This document shows, in pieces, positions 19,287 to 27,708 of a DNA stretch of 64,000 nucleotides. A program made the position numbers and the translations under genes. This DNA is from JAKIYB01 sp964590255. Lineage in GTDB: Bacteria; Armatimonadota; Hebobacteria; CAIYQO01. How positions within the stretch are numbered: position 1 is the stretch's first letter; the number at the start of each line of letters is the position of its first letter. Under the pieces are notes generated by a model, which saw nothing but the letters and a program-made list of their open reading frames with translations, was not told the DNA's origin and did no database searches. The stretch covers positions 1-64,000 of the forward strand of contig CAZPYA010000010.1 of the NCBI GenBank assembly GCA_964590255.1, in the 5' to 3' direction.

Positions 19287-20366
19287 CTACACGTGCTCCC
19301 GACACGCCCGATACAGGTCTTTCCACCCGTCGCGTTCTTTCACCACCGTCTCCAGGTATTCGCGCCAGATGAGGCTATCTTGCACGGGGTCTTTTACCAC
19401 TGCCCCCTGCAGGGCAGCGGCGAGGTCGACGGCGCGCATTTGCCCGTCGCTGAAGTGCGCGGCCAGCGCCATGCCGCTGGAGGTGACGGAGATCGCCTCC
19501 GCCGTCGACAGCGTGCCGCTGGGCGATTTCAGCTTCATCTTCCCGTCCAGCGTCGCCCCGCTGCGCAGCTCGCGAAAGATGGTGACGATGCGCGTGATTT
19601 CCTGCAGCGCCGGCGGGGCGGCGGGAATCTCCAGCGCCGTACCCAGCGACGCCACGCGGGTGTTGACGATGTGTACCTCGTCCTCCAGCGAATCCGGCAG
19701 CGGCAGCACTACCGTATTGAAGCGGCGCTTCAGCGCGCTGGACAGCTCGTTAACCCCGCGGTCGCGGTCATTGGCGGTGGCGATGACATTGAAGCCCTTC
19801 ACCGCGCGCACTTCGTCGTTCAGCTCGGGGATGGGCAGCGTCTTCTCCGAGAGGATGGTGATCAGCGTGTCCTGCACGTCGGCGGGGATGCGCGTCAGCT
19901 CCTCCACCCGCGCGATTTTGCCGGTCTGCATGGCGCGCATCATCGGGCTGGGCACCATCGCCGCCCGCGACGGCCCCTCCGCCAGCAGCCGGGCGTAGTT
20001 CCACCCGTAGCGAATCGTCTCCTCCGCCGTGCCGGCCGTGCCTTGAATCAGCAGCGTGGAATCGCCGGACACCGCCGCCGCCAGGTGCTCGGACACCCAC
20101 GTCTTCGCTGTGCCCGGCACGCCCAGCAGCAGCAGCGCGCGGTCCGTCGCCAGCGTCGCCACCGCGATCTCCATCAGCCGCCGGCTGCCGATATACTTCG
20201 GCGTGATGGTCGCCCCGTTCGCCAGCGTGCCGCCCAGCAGGTACTCCGTCACTGCCCACGGCGACAACTGCCAGCTCGGCGGCCGCGGCCGCGTATCGGC
20301 CGCCGCCAACGCCTGCATCTCCTCGGCAAACTGCAACTCGGACTGTGCGCGTATAATCTCGTTCAT
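19287..20366 (-). CDS. MoxR-type AAA+ ATPase
   Basis: A 359-residue protein with Walker A GVPGTAKT (about 82-89), a Walker-B-like segment ending RVEELTRIP, sensor 1 VIATAND and the arginine-finger region LKRRFN. This is the set found in the MoxR subgroup that travels with DUF5682 and DUF5691. MoxR ATPases act as chaperones that remodel or activate partners held by vWA proteins. The ATG at 20366 is preferred over 20372, because GAGGA then sits 6 bases upstream and the start overlaps the DUF5691 stop as ATGA. It is third in the operon. Confidence 0.85.
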   Translation of the reverse strand: MNEIIRAQSELQFAEEMQALAAADTRPRPPSWQLSPWAVTEYLLGGTLANGATITPKYIGSRRLMEIAVATLATDRALLLLGVPGTAKTWVSEHLAAAVSGDSTLLIQGTAGTAEETIRYGWNYARLLAEGPSRAAMVPSPMMRAMQTGKIARVEELTRIPADVQDTLITILSEKTLPIPELNDEVRAVKGFNVIATANDRDRGVNELSSALKRRFNTVVLPLPDSLEDEVHIVNTRVASLGTALEIPAAPPALQEITRIVTIFRELRSGATLDGKMKLKSPSGTLSTAEAISVTSSGMALAAHFSDGQMRAVDLAAALQGAVVKDPVQDSLIWREYLETVVKERDGWKDLYRACREHV

Positions 20367-21889
20367 ATGCATTCCTCAAACGCAGGATAGAGTTCCTCAC
20401 GAAAAGTCATTACCGCCCGCAGGCGCGTCTCAACTGCCCCCGTCGCTTCCCCCGCCGCCACGTCAAAGCGCTGCCGGCAGGCCGAAAGATGCCGCGGATG
20501 CAGGTAATAAGCCAGCGGCTCGTACCGCCAGCGTTCGTCCGCGGGAATCGTCAGTGTCATCACGCGCGCGGACAGAGCCTCGCTCCACGGCGCGGGGCAA
20601 TACCGCAGCAAATCGGCCGCCGTCCACCGGGCATTAGGATCACTGGCCAGCAGCGCCAGCAGCACCTGCTCGCGCTCGGGTGGCATCAGCTCCTGAAACA
20701 CCTCCGCGGACCGCCCTCGCGATTCATCTGACAATGCCACCAGCACCGCCGCGATCCACCCCACATGGCGCTGCCGCTGCGCCGCCAGCAGCCACCCGTT
20801 CAGCAATAGATCCGTGTTCTCGGTCGCCTTAGCCGCCTCGATGAGCTCCGCGGGTTCACACGGCCCGGCTGCCTCCCAGGCCGCCAGCGGCGCCCCCGCC
20901 AGCAGTTGCTGCAGCCACCAGCTCTTTGGGCCGATGCCCGGCGGCGGTGTCTCCTCGACGGCATCGCGCGCCCACGCGACATTAAACGCGTCGGGCAGCG
21001 TCACCACAAGCTTCACCGGCTGCTTCAACCGCGGTGGGATGATCGTCCCAGGCACCGCCGGCGTCACCGCAAGGCACGCCCTCGCCCGCTCTACCATGCG
21101 CTGCTGATAGGCGCTGCCCGGCAGCCGCGCCAGCAGTTCCGCGGCTGGCCGGCGGATCGTCTTCCGCTTGTCGTCCAGCAGCGATTCCAGGAACGGCTCA
21201 TCCGCGAGGCTCAAGCCCACTTCCAGCGCCGCGATGAGCGCCGCCAGCGACTCCAGCGGCTCGCTGGGCCGGGCATCCTCCAGCAGCGCGCGGGCGCCGT
21301 CCGCGTCGGTGGCGCGCAGCATGCGCAGCGCCGTCAGCCGCTCCTTTGGCGATCCCGTCTCCCACGCCTCGCGGCAATCCGCTTCGCCCTCCGGCTGGGC
21401 GCAGGCACGCCAGTCGGGGTTGAGGCCGGCCAGCCAGCGCCCGCGCGCCCCGAGCACCGGCAGCAGCACCTGCCGCACCTCCGCCGATTTCGCCATCGCC
21501 CGCAACGCCGCCGGCAAGGCGTCCGGGGGAATCACCTGCCCGTGCCGCAGCGCCAGGTTCATCCATTCCGCCAGCAGCGGCGTGAGTAGCGACTCGTCCA
21601 GCGCCCGGCGCAGCAAATTGGTCGCCGCCGGCGAGCAAGACGCCAGCGGTTCATCCGGCGCGGGGTCAGGCGCCGGCGCGGTCGCCGGGGCGGGCCGCGC
21701 CCCCGCCAACTGGCACAGCGTCACTGTGCCGGCCAGGTTGAGGAAGCGCGCCGGCGGTTCACCCGCGGGCAGGCCGGCGCAGAAGCCGCCCACCGCGTCG
21801 TCGGTCTCCAGCGCGGGGGGCTCCTGCCGGGCGACGCCGGCGATGGCCACATTCACGATTCGTTCCCAGGCCGCGTGCAGGTCAGGCAA
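20363..21889 (-). CDS. DUF5691 family protein
   Basis: 508 residues, mostly alpha-helical, with HEAT-like stretches (LLEDARPSEPLESLAALIAA, FLESLLDDKRKTIRRPAAEL) and no catalytic motif. Gene order (SWIM, this gene, MoxR, DUF5682, vWA) and length fit the DUF5691 family, which is found almost only in these operons. The start is TTG at 21889, overlapping the SWIM gene by 8 bases. A scaffold or client-recognition role is plausible but is inference. Confidence 0.75.
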   Translation of the reverse strand: MPDLHAAWERIVNVAIAGVARQEPPALETDDAVGGFCAGLPAGEPPARFLNLAGTVTLCQLAGARPAPATAPAPDPAPDEPLASCSPAATNLLRRALDESLLTPLLAEWMNLALRHGQVIPPDALPAALRAMAKSAEVRQVLLPVLGARGRWLAGLNPDWRACAQPEGEADCREAWETGSPKERLTALRMLRATDADGARALLEDARPSEPLESLAALIAALEVGLSLADEPFLESLLDDKRKTIRRPAAELLARLPGSAYQQRMVERARACLAVTPAVPGTIIPPRLKQPVKLVVTLPDAFNVAWARDAVEETPPPGIGPKSWWLQQLLAGAPLAAWEAAGPCEPAELIEAAKATENTDLLLNGWLLAAQRQRHVGWIAAVLVALSDESRGRSAEVFQELMPPEREQVLLALLASDPNARWTAADLLRYCPAPWSEALSARVMTLTIPADERWRYEPLAYYLHPRHLSACRQRFDVAAGEATGAVETRLRAVMTFREELYPAFEECI

Positions 21890-23201
21890 AGCCGATCACC
21901 CTCCCTTCTACGGCGCAGGACAACGGCAGCAACGCCTCGCCGTCCCATTCGCCCATCACCCAGCCGGGACGCCCGCCGCTTGCCGCCAGCAACTCCCATC
22001 CCCAGGCGCAACGCGGATGCACCGGCACCGCCGCGCCCGCCGCGTCGCACAGCACCCAGCGGTCGCCGTCCGGATGCACCACCACCCCGTGCAGCAGCGC
22101 GGGGAACGCTTCCAACCACGGGTTGCGCGCCAGCGCGGCGCCGTAGGCGACAAAGAGCGCGTCCAGCGACGGCAGGCCGGGCAGTTCGCCGTCGAGCGTT
22201 CCCACCGCGTCGCGAGCTTTCACTACGGCGCGCTGCGGCAGGCTGGCGGGGTAATACACCAGTTCGGCGTCCAGCAACGTTCCCGGCGGCAACGTCAGGT
22301 CCAGCGACTGCCCGGCGGCGGCGAAGGCCAGCAACAGCGCCGGCTGCCCCGTCGCGGTGCCATGCAGCCAGGTGCGCAGCACGCGCAGGCAGTCTTCCTC
22401 ATCCACGCGCCGGCCGGTCACCAGCCACCGGTCGCGCACGCCGGGCTGTTGCAGCAGCTCTTCCTGCTTCACCGTCCACCCCACCAGCGCGCGCAGTTCC
22501 TCCTGCAACGCGGCCGGCAGCGTGCCGATGCGTCCATACCCCTCCACCAACAGGTGCAGCCGCGCCAGGTGGCGCAGCGCGCGGGCGTAGCGGGCCTCGC
22601 CGGTCAGCATCCCCGGCATCTGCCTGATCAGCCGCGCCACCCCCGGCGCCTGCGCGTCCACCATGCGCGCGGCGATGCCGTCCCAATACTGGTAGCCGTG
22701 CTGCTGCGCCTGCGCCAGCCCGTCGCGCGCCAGATCGTGCAGGCGCAGTTGCAGCTCCCGCAGGCCCGCCTGCACGTGGTCCTCGCGTTTGGCGGTCCGC
22801 TTCGCCTGGGCGGCGGCGTCCACCGGCTTCTCCGCCTGCGCTGCCGCCTTCTTCACCTTCGCCTCAGCGCGTCCGGCGCGGGCGGCCAACCATTCCTGCA
22901 CCCAGGCGGGGGGATCGGTGGCCGTAAAAGCGCCGGAATTGGCGGCATAGGCGAGCAGCAGCCCGAGGGCGTGTTTGCAGGGGAATTTGCGGCTGGGGCA
23001 GGTACACTTGAACGCGGGTTCGCTGAGGTCGATTTCCGTCTGATAGGGATTTTTGCCGCTCCCCTGGCACTCCCCCCAGACCGTCTCGCCGGACGCTCCC
23101 ATGGTGACCCATTTCCGAGGCGACGCCAACTCGCGCCCGGATTTCACCGAGCTCGCATCCGGCGCCAGCGCCACCACCGACTCCTCAGTCCATTGTCCCA
23201 C
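21882..23201 (-). CDS. SWIM zinc-finger protein
   Basis: 439 residues. The SWIM motif CxCx6CxH (C66, C68, C75, H77; CTCPSRKFPCKH) is complete. It is preceded by the usual WGECQGSGKNPYQT strand and followed by an Ala/Lys-rich linker and a helical C-terminal region. SWIM domains bind DNA or protein. In this operon type the SWIM protein is the first gene and may define the target of the MoxR/vWA machinery. The GTG at 23201 (VGQWTEESVVALAPD) matches the usual family N terminus and has AGGA about 9 bases upstream; a start at 23273 would add 24 unusual residues. Confidence 0.8.
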   Translation of the reverse strand: MGQWTEESVVALAPDASSVKSGRELASPRKWVTMGASGETVWGECQGSGKNPYQTEIDLSEPAFKCTCPSRKFPCKHALGLLLAYAANSGAFTATDPPAWVQEWLAARAGRAEAKVKKAAAQAEKPVDAAAQAKRTAKREDHVQAGLRELQLRLHDLARDGLAQAQQHGYQYWDGIAARMVDAQAPGVARLIRQMPGMLTGEARYARALRHLARLHLLVEGYGRIGTLPAALQEELRALVGWTVKQEELLQQPGVRDRWLVTGRRVDEEDCLRVLRTWLHGTATGQPALLLAFAAAGQSLDLTLPPGTLLDAELVYYPASLPQRAVVKARDAVGTLDGELPGLPSLDALFVAYGAALARNPWLEAFPALLHGVVVHPDGDRWVLCDAAGAAVPVHPRCAWGWELLAASGGRPGWVMGEWDGEALLPLSCAVEGRVIGFA

Positions 23202-23382
23202 GTGACATCCTAAACGGCGTTTGCGATCATCAATTCGCTGCCCTTTGGAAAAATCCTTGTCCCCCACCCCCACAACACCAGAATTTTACCTTGAAACACC
23301 ACCGCGACAGACGGCTGCGTCCTCGCCAGCGCGAGAGGGGGGCATCATTTACTGAGATCGGCGTATAGACTGGCGCACTGAT

Positions 23383-24168
23383 TCATGGGCGGCTACTTCC
23401 GCTATATCCCGGACGTATCAGGGTGTAGAGATCGTCACGGGTATCGAAGCGGCCATCGGGGCCGGCGCTTTCGATGGTAATGTGGGCGCCGCTTTTCGTG
23501 ACGCGGAAGGGGCGGTTCCAGATGTCGGTCCTTTGGGCGGCGGACAAGGTGGCATAAGTGCGCACGCAGGCCGCTATGCTGTCTGATGCGAGTAGCGCCT
23601 GGTTGAGGCAATCCAGACGAGCTTTAGTGATATCGCTGTCGCTGATCCAATACTGATCGGTGAGATCGTCGGCGGTGCCGGGGCGGCCGTCCTGGCCGTC
23701 GCTGCCGATGGTGTATTCGCGCTGGCCGTTTCGGTGTCGCGTGATCAGGCGGAGCGGGTGGCGCCAGGCATCGGCATAACCGTCTTCACCCCGGTATGTG
23801 GTCGGCAAATTTCGTATGCCAGCGGGGATAGTTCCTTCCTTAACAATGTGTTCGATGAGTACTATGTAGAGCGCATGCATATTTACGAGGGTAACCCTTA
23901 GTGGATCATTTGTAGCGCGGGGCAGCCGCAGGAAGATGGCGGTAGCCGTCATGGCAATCCCCAGCAGGCCTACCAGCAGCACGGCTTTGCGCCACCGGCG
24001 CAAGGGAATCAGCAACAGCAAGCAGACGATGAAGAGGCCCAGCCCGCCAAGGACAATCTCAGTCCGCGCGGGGATGTCCCTGGTTGTCTCGAATACAGCG
24101 GCGCCGTAGCCGAGGTGTAAATACGGCACCGGGTTCGGCGGTATCAGGCTTTGTCCGAGGATTTGCAT
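23383..24168 (-). CDS. Membrane protein with two GspG-pseudopilin-like modules
   Basis: 261 residues. Two adjacent membrane helices lie at about 37-60 and 62-85. Two copies of a module resembling the C-terminal calcium-loop region of type II secretion major pseudopilins (GspG) follow: DAWRHPLRLI with YTIGSDGQDGRPGTADDL, and DIWNRPFRVT with IESAGPDGRFDTRDDL. The type IV pilin leader is absent, so it is not itself a pseudopilin. A perfect AGGAGGAT sits 6-7 bases before the ATG at 24168, although that start lies 110 bases inside the radical SAM gene. The unusual overlap argues for co-expression. Confidence 0.65.
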   Translation of the reverse strand: MQILGQSLIPPNPVPYLHLGYGAAVFETTRDIPARTEIVLGGLGLFIVCLLLLIPLRRWRKAVLLVGLLGIAMTATAIFLRLPRATNDPLRVTLVNMHALYIVLIEHIVKEGTIPAGIRNLPTTYRGEDGYADAWRHPLRLITRHRNGQREYTIGSDGQDGRPGTADDLTDQYWISDSDITKARLDCLNQALLASDSIAACVRTYATLSAAQRTDIWNRPFRVTKSGAHITIESAGPDGRFDTRDDLYTLIRPGYSGSSRP

Positions 24169-25591
24169 CCGTATCCTCCTGTTGTTGTACATGCGGATGG
24201 GACATCCGCGCTCCCAGTTTAGCAGTCACGTTTGGCGGTCCGAGGTCGGGATGGTCGGTGAGCAGCCAGCACATCGCTATTATACCCCGTTTCAGGTCGT
24301 CGCAGTGCGGGGGGCGGGCGTCCAGGCGGCCGGTGAGGGCATAATTTTCGCCGTGGCAGCCGCCGAGGCACCAGGCGCGGACGGGACAGGGGGCGTGGAT
24401 GTCGGCGCGGGTGGCGTCGCGCACGGCGGCGAGGGTGGCGGAGTCGCGCCAGAGGCGGCGGAACTGGAAACCGGCATCGCGGATGTTGCCCAGGCGGAAA
24501 GCCGCCACATTGGTGTTGAGGCAGGGATAGAGGCTGCCGTCGCTGTCGAGGAGCACGGTCTGCAGGCCGGTGCCGCAGGAGACCTTACGCGCGGCGAGGC
24601 GGCAGGTGTTGGCGAGGATGCTAAGGGCGTCGCGGCCCATGAGCGAGCGGAATTCGGGGCGGCGAGCGAGCATGGCGGCGGCGTGGTGCAGCAGCTCGGT
24701 CAGCGGCACCGGCTGCAGCGCGCTCTCCGGCGCGCCGCCCATGCGCTTGAGGGGGATAAAGCGCGTCTCGCGCACGCCCAGGCCGCGGGCGAAGTCGTAA
24801 TACGCCTCCAGATGGCGCAGGTTGTCGGCGTGGATGACACCGCTGACGATGACGTGGGCGCCGGCGGCCACGAGGGTGCGCACGCCAGCGACGGCCTGCT
24901 GAAAGCTACCGGCGCCGCGCAGGCGGTCGTTGAGCGCGGGGGTGTGGCCGTCCAGCGACACCTGCACCTGCAGCCCGATGCGCGCGGCGCCGCGGGCGAA
25001 CTCCTCGGTGACGCGAGTGCCATTGGTGGAAACGAGATTCGTGAGCCCCATTCGGTGGGCGGCGGCGCAGATGGCGAGGAGGCGGTCGGGCTCGAGCAGC
25101 GGCTCGCCGCCGAGAATGGTGAGGGTGGCCTGCTTGCCGAGGTGCGGCTTCACCTCGCGCAGAAAGCCGATCACCTCGTCGGCGGTCACCTCGCCGTCAG
25201 CGTCGCGGGTGAGGTGCGGCAGGTTGTAGCAGGCCCGGCAGCGCAGGTTGCAGCGGCGGGTGAGGTTGAGGGCGACGTTCTCGATCTTCGGTGCGGCGGC
25301 AGGGCGCTTCGCCGCGTGTTCCATGAACACGCCGGCCGCTCGCAGCGCGGCGAGGCCGGCGCGGATGACGCGCCGCTGCGCAGCCCAGTCGGGGCGCTCC
25401 GCGAGGACTGTGTCTAATGTCCGTGTGCCGTCCAGCAGCAACAACAGCTCGTGGAATTCGCGGTCCACCACCGTCCAGTATGGCAGATCGCCCCAGATGA
25501 GCAACACGCGGTCGCCGCGCGCCTCGGTGAAGTCGGGCGGGCGCACGGTCAAGCGGCCGACGCTGGGCGGGAAGAGCGGCATATGGGGCAT
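24059..25591 (-). CDS. Radical SAM/SPASM protein with PqqD-like N terminus
   Basis: 510 residues. Residues about 10-90 resemble a PqqD-type peptide-recognition domain (VLLIWGDLPYWTVVDREF, then LLLLLDGTRTLDTVL). The radical SAM core starts at C114-x3-C118-x2-C121 (CNLRCRAC), with ILGGEPLLEP and STNGTRV following. A SPASM-type cluster region is at about 360-440 (CGTGLQTVLLDSDGSLYPC, then CPVRAWCLGGC). Such enzymes modify peptides or enzymes using a 5'-deoxyadenosyl radical. No Shine-Dalgarno sequence is visible at the start, and no obvious precursor peptide gene lies nearby. The last 36 residues, overlapping the next gene, look unlike the family and may be a read-through tail. Confidence 0.8.
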   Translation of the reverse strand: MPHMPLFPPSVGRLTVRPPDFTEARGDRVLLIWGDLPYWTVVDREFHELLLLLDGTRTLDTVLAERPDWAAQRRVIRAGLAALRAAGVFMEHAAKRPAAAPKIENVALNLTRRCNLRCRACYNLPHLTRDADGEVTADEVIGFLREVKPHLGKQATLTILGGEPLLEPDRLLAICAAAHRMGLTNLVSTNGTRVTEEFARGAARIGLQVQVSLDGHTPALNDRLRGAGSFQQAVAGVRTLVAAGAHVIVSGVIHADNLRHLEAYYDFARGLGVRETRFIPLKRMGGAPESALQPVPLTELLHHAAAMLARRPEFRSLMGRDALSILANTCRLAARKVSCGTGLQTVLLDSDGSLYPCLNTNVAAFRLGNIRDAGFQFRRLWRDSATLAAVRDATRADIHAPCPVRAWCLGGCHGENYALTGRLDARPPHCDDLKRGIIAMCWLLTDHPDLGPPNVTAKLGARMSHPHVQQQEDTDANPRTKPDTAEPGAVFTPRLRRRCIRDNQGHPRAD

Positions 25592-25620
25592 TGTAAGGTG
25601 AAAAGTGGGAATTGTAAAAT

Positions 25621-25744
25621 GGGCGGGCGAGCGTCCTCGCGAGCCGACTTCGGATGCATTTTTCGTATGTCGTGTTCTACTATAGAGTGATCACGACGTA
25701 TTAGACTTCCATCCGGAGAGGCTCGCGGGGACGCTCGCCCGCCC
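25621..25744. repeat. Inverted-repeat element with 25-bp arms
   Basis: The arms start GGGCGGGCGAGCGTCC on the left and read the same, with one mismatch over 25 bases, on the reverse strand at the right end. The core shares TTTTTCG, GTGTTCTAC and GATCAC blocks with the elements at 44.9 and 51.5 kb, so it may be a diverged relative. It fills the space between the DUF547 and radical SAM genes. Confidence 0.65.
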
Positions 25745-25750
25745 AATGTT

Positions 25751-26656
25751 TTACGCCGCTTCCTCCGCGGCGCGAAGGGCGCGGGGGCTGATGTTGAGGC
25801 GCCAGTCGTAGCCGATGTAGCGCAGGGGGTATTCGTCATCGATGACGACGGTGCGGCCGACGTCGGAGAGGTAGGGAAGGATGTAGGCCGTGACATCGGC
25901 GGGTTTGTCGGGCGCGACCGCCTGCAGCCAGTCGGTGAAGTCGTGGCTGAACCATTTGAAGATAGTGCTGACTTCCACGACGCGATCCATGACGTTGACA
26001 CGGACTTTCTCCTCGTCGGTCATGAAGCGGCGCGCCTGCTCTTCGAGCTGTTCCTCCAGCCGGTCGGGCAGGTAGGCCTCGTTGCGCAGACACGGGCCGC
26101 CGAGGGTGGCGGGAGACAGCGCGAAGTGGCTGCGCGGATCGCGGAAGGTGGGACGGATGATGCCGTGCTCGATCTCCTCCAGCGTGAGCATTTGCCCGCC
26201 GATGGGGAAGCGCAGCGCGTAAAAGACGCGGCCCACGGGCTTCACCTGCAGGAGGGAGCCGACGGGGTAGCTATCCAGCACGGCGTGGAGCACCAGCATA
26301 TTGTACGTATTCAGCCAGTAGGCGAAGCGATCGGCATCGGCGGGGAAAAAGCCAGGTGTGTTGCGCGGGCTATAGGCCTCCGCCCAGGCCAGACACTGAT
26401 AGAGGCCGACGGGGTCGTGACGCAACGCCTCGTAATCCACCAGCCCTTCGTCATCGACGATGGCGTGCAGCACGGCAGTGAACGCCTCGTGCGGGAAGGG
26501 GTCGTCGGGATTCAACGGCTCAGGCGGCACGCGGGTCGGAGTGTGCAGCACGCGCGGACGCACCTGCGCGGCCATCACCAGCGCCGCCGCCGCGCCCACC
26601 GCCGCCCCCAGCACGGCACTGCCGATGCCCAGCCATGGCACACGCGAAGTCTTCAT
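25751..26656 (-). CDS. DUF547 domain protein, membrane anchored
   Basis: 301 residues with an N-terminal hydrophobic helix (about 7-30, IGSAVLGAAVGAAAALVMAA) acting as a signal anchor. The DUF547 core follows: LVDYEALRHDP, RFAYWLNTYNMLVLHAVLD, LTLEEIEHGIIRPTFRDPR, HFALSPATLGGPCLRNEAY. In the family the conserved N/YN and H/C residues suggest a papain- or transglutaminase-like fold, but the activity is unknown. GGAGGT lies 7 bases before the ATG at 26656. It is divergent from the nitroreductase gene and probably acts outside the cytoplasm. Confidence 0.85.
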   Translation of the reverse strand: MKTSRVPWLGIGSAVLGAAVGAAAALVMAAQVRPRVLHTPTRVPPEPLNPDDPFPHEAFTAVLHAIVDDEGLVDYEALRHDPVGLYQCLAWAEAYSPRNTPGFFPADADRFAYWLNTYNMLVLHAVLDSYPVGSLLQVKPVGRVFYALRFPIGGQMLTLEEIEHGIIRPTFRDPRSHFALSPATLGGPCLRNEAYLPDRLEEQLEEQARRFMTDEEKVRVNVMDRVVEVSTIFKWFSHDFTDWLQAVAPDKPADVTAYILPYLSDVGRTVVIDDEYPLRYIGYDWRLNISPRALRAAEEAA

Positions 26657-26723
26657 GAGTATACCTCCGTTACTGGTGCTGTTCCCGTCCCACGCACGGG
26701 CATGCCTCCGGCATGTGCGGGCA

Positions 26724-26752
26724 TTGGCGCATACGGCCCAGTGCGGTACAAT
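26724..26752 (+). promoter_or_regulatory. Promoter for a probably leaderless nitroreductase mRNA
   Basis: TTGGCG and TACAAT are 17 bases apart. The -10 box ends only 6 bases before the ATG at 26759 and there is no Shine-Dalgarno sequence, so the transcript would start at or next to the start codon. Confidence 0.5.
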
Positions 26753-26758
26753 GCCGGC

Positions 26759-27613
26759 ATGGTACAGATCGATCACGAGCGATGCATGGGATGCGGGGCA
26801 TGCGCGCGGGCATGCCCCGAGCAATTGCTCACCGCTTCCCCTCGCGGCGAAGAGACAGTCACGTGGGACGACGCCGACGTGGCGGCGTATTGCCTGCGGT
26901 GCGGGCACTGCGCGGTGGCGTGCCCGGCGGGAGCAATGACGGTAGACGGCGTGACGATGATGACGCCGGGCGACACGATGTCATCCGAGGCGCTGCTGGG
27001 ACTGCTGCGATCGCGGCGCAGCGGGCGGCAGTATACCGGGGAGCCGGTGTCGCGCGCGCACCTGGCGGCGCTGCTCGACGCGGCGGCCACGGCGCCCAGC
27101 GCGAAGAATTTTCGCCCGGTGAAGGCCTATGTGTATACGGACCCGGCGGTCATCGTCGGCATCCGCGCCGCCACGCTGGCCTGTTACCAGCAGCTGGCCG
27201 GGCTCGTCCGCCTGCCCGGGGCGCATCTGCTGTACCGGTTGCTGGGCTTCCCGGCGGCGCTGCGCGCGAAGCTGATGCATGACGCCCGCTTCCTGACGGA
27301 CGCCGGAGACACCGATCCGCTGCTGCACCATGCGCCGGCGCTGCTGGCCTTCACCGCCCCGCGCGGCTGGGCGCCGGGCATCGGCGACGCGTGGCTGGCG
27401 GTGCACAACGCGGTGCTCTACGCGGAGACGATCCCCATCGCCACCTGCTACAACGGCTTCGTGGCCCAAGCGGCAGGGATGGACGGCCGGGTGCGCCGCG
27501 CGATGCGCGTGCCAGCGGGGGAGCGCGTCGCGACGGTGCTGACGCTGGGCTACCCGGCGGCGCGGCCACAGCGAAGTATCGCACGGGCAGCGTTGGAGAC
27601 GGTCTGGGATTGA
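26759..27613 (+). CDS. Ferredoxin-nitroreductase fusion protein
   Basis: 284 residues. Two bacterial ferredoxin [4Fe-4S] motifs come first (C9/C12/C15/C19 and C45/C48/C51/C55, each followed by Pro). A nitroreductase-family FMN domain follows from about 75 (RSRRSGRQYTGEPVSRAHL, ATAPSAKNFRPVKAYV, and LGYPAARP near the end). Electrons probably pass from the clusters to FMN and on to an unknown acceptor. The ferredoxin part makes reduction by low-potential carriers, rather than NADPH, likely. The start at 26759 puts the first Cys motif at residue 9. The antiporter gene follows on the same strand after 95 bases. Confidence 0.85.
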   Translation: MVQIDHERCMGCGACARACPEQLLTASPRGEETVTWDDADVAAYCLRCGHCAVACPAGAMTVDGVTMMTPGDTMSSEALLGLLRSRRSGRQYTGEPVSRAHLAALLDAAATAPSAKNFRPVKAYVYTDPAVIVGIRAATLACYQQLAGLVRLPGAHLLYRLLGFPAALRAKLMHDARFLTDAGDTDPLLHHAPALLAFTAPRGWAPGIGDAWLAVHNAVLYAETIPIATCYNGFVAQAAGMDGRVRRAMRVPAGERVATVLTLGYPAARPQRSIARAALETVWD

Positions 27614-27708
27614 CGATTGACAGAGGGGCGAAGAAGCGAGTCGTGACATACGCGGACGCGTAACGGCAGGCTTTTTCGGGTAGAATAGCGCTTCTGTTGA
27701 GGGTGACG

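Noticed and set aside
19095..20390. 431-codon plus-strand frame opposite the MoxR gene
   Set aside because: It starts in the palindromic repeat and continues as low-complexity Arg/Gln/His sequence; the antisense frame has Walker A and sensor motifs.
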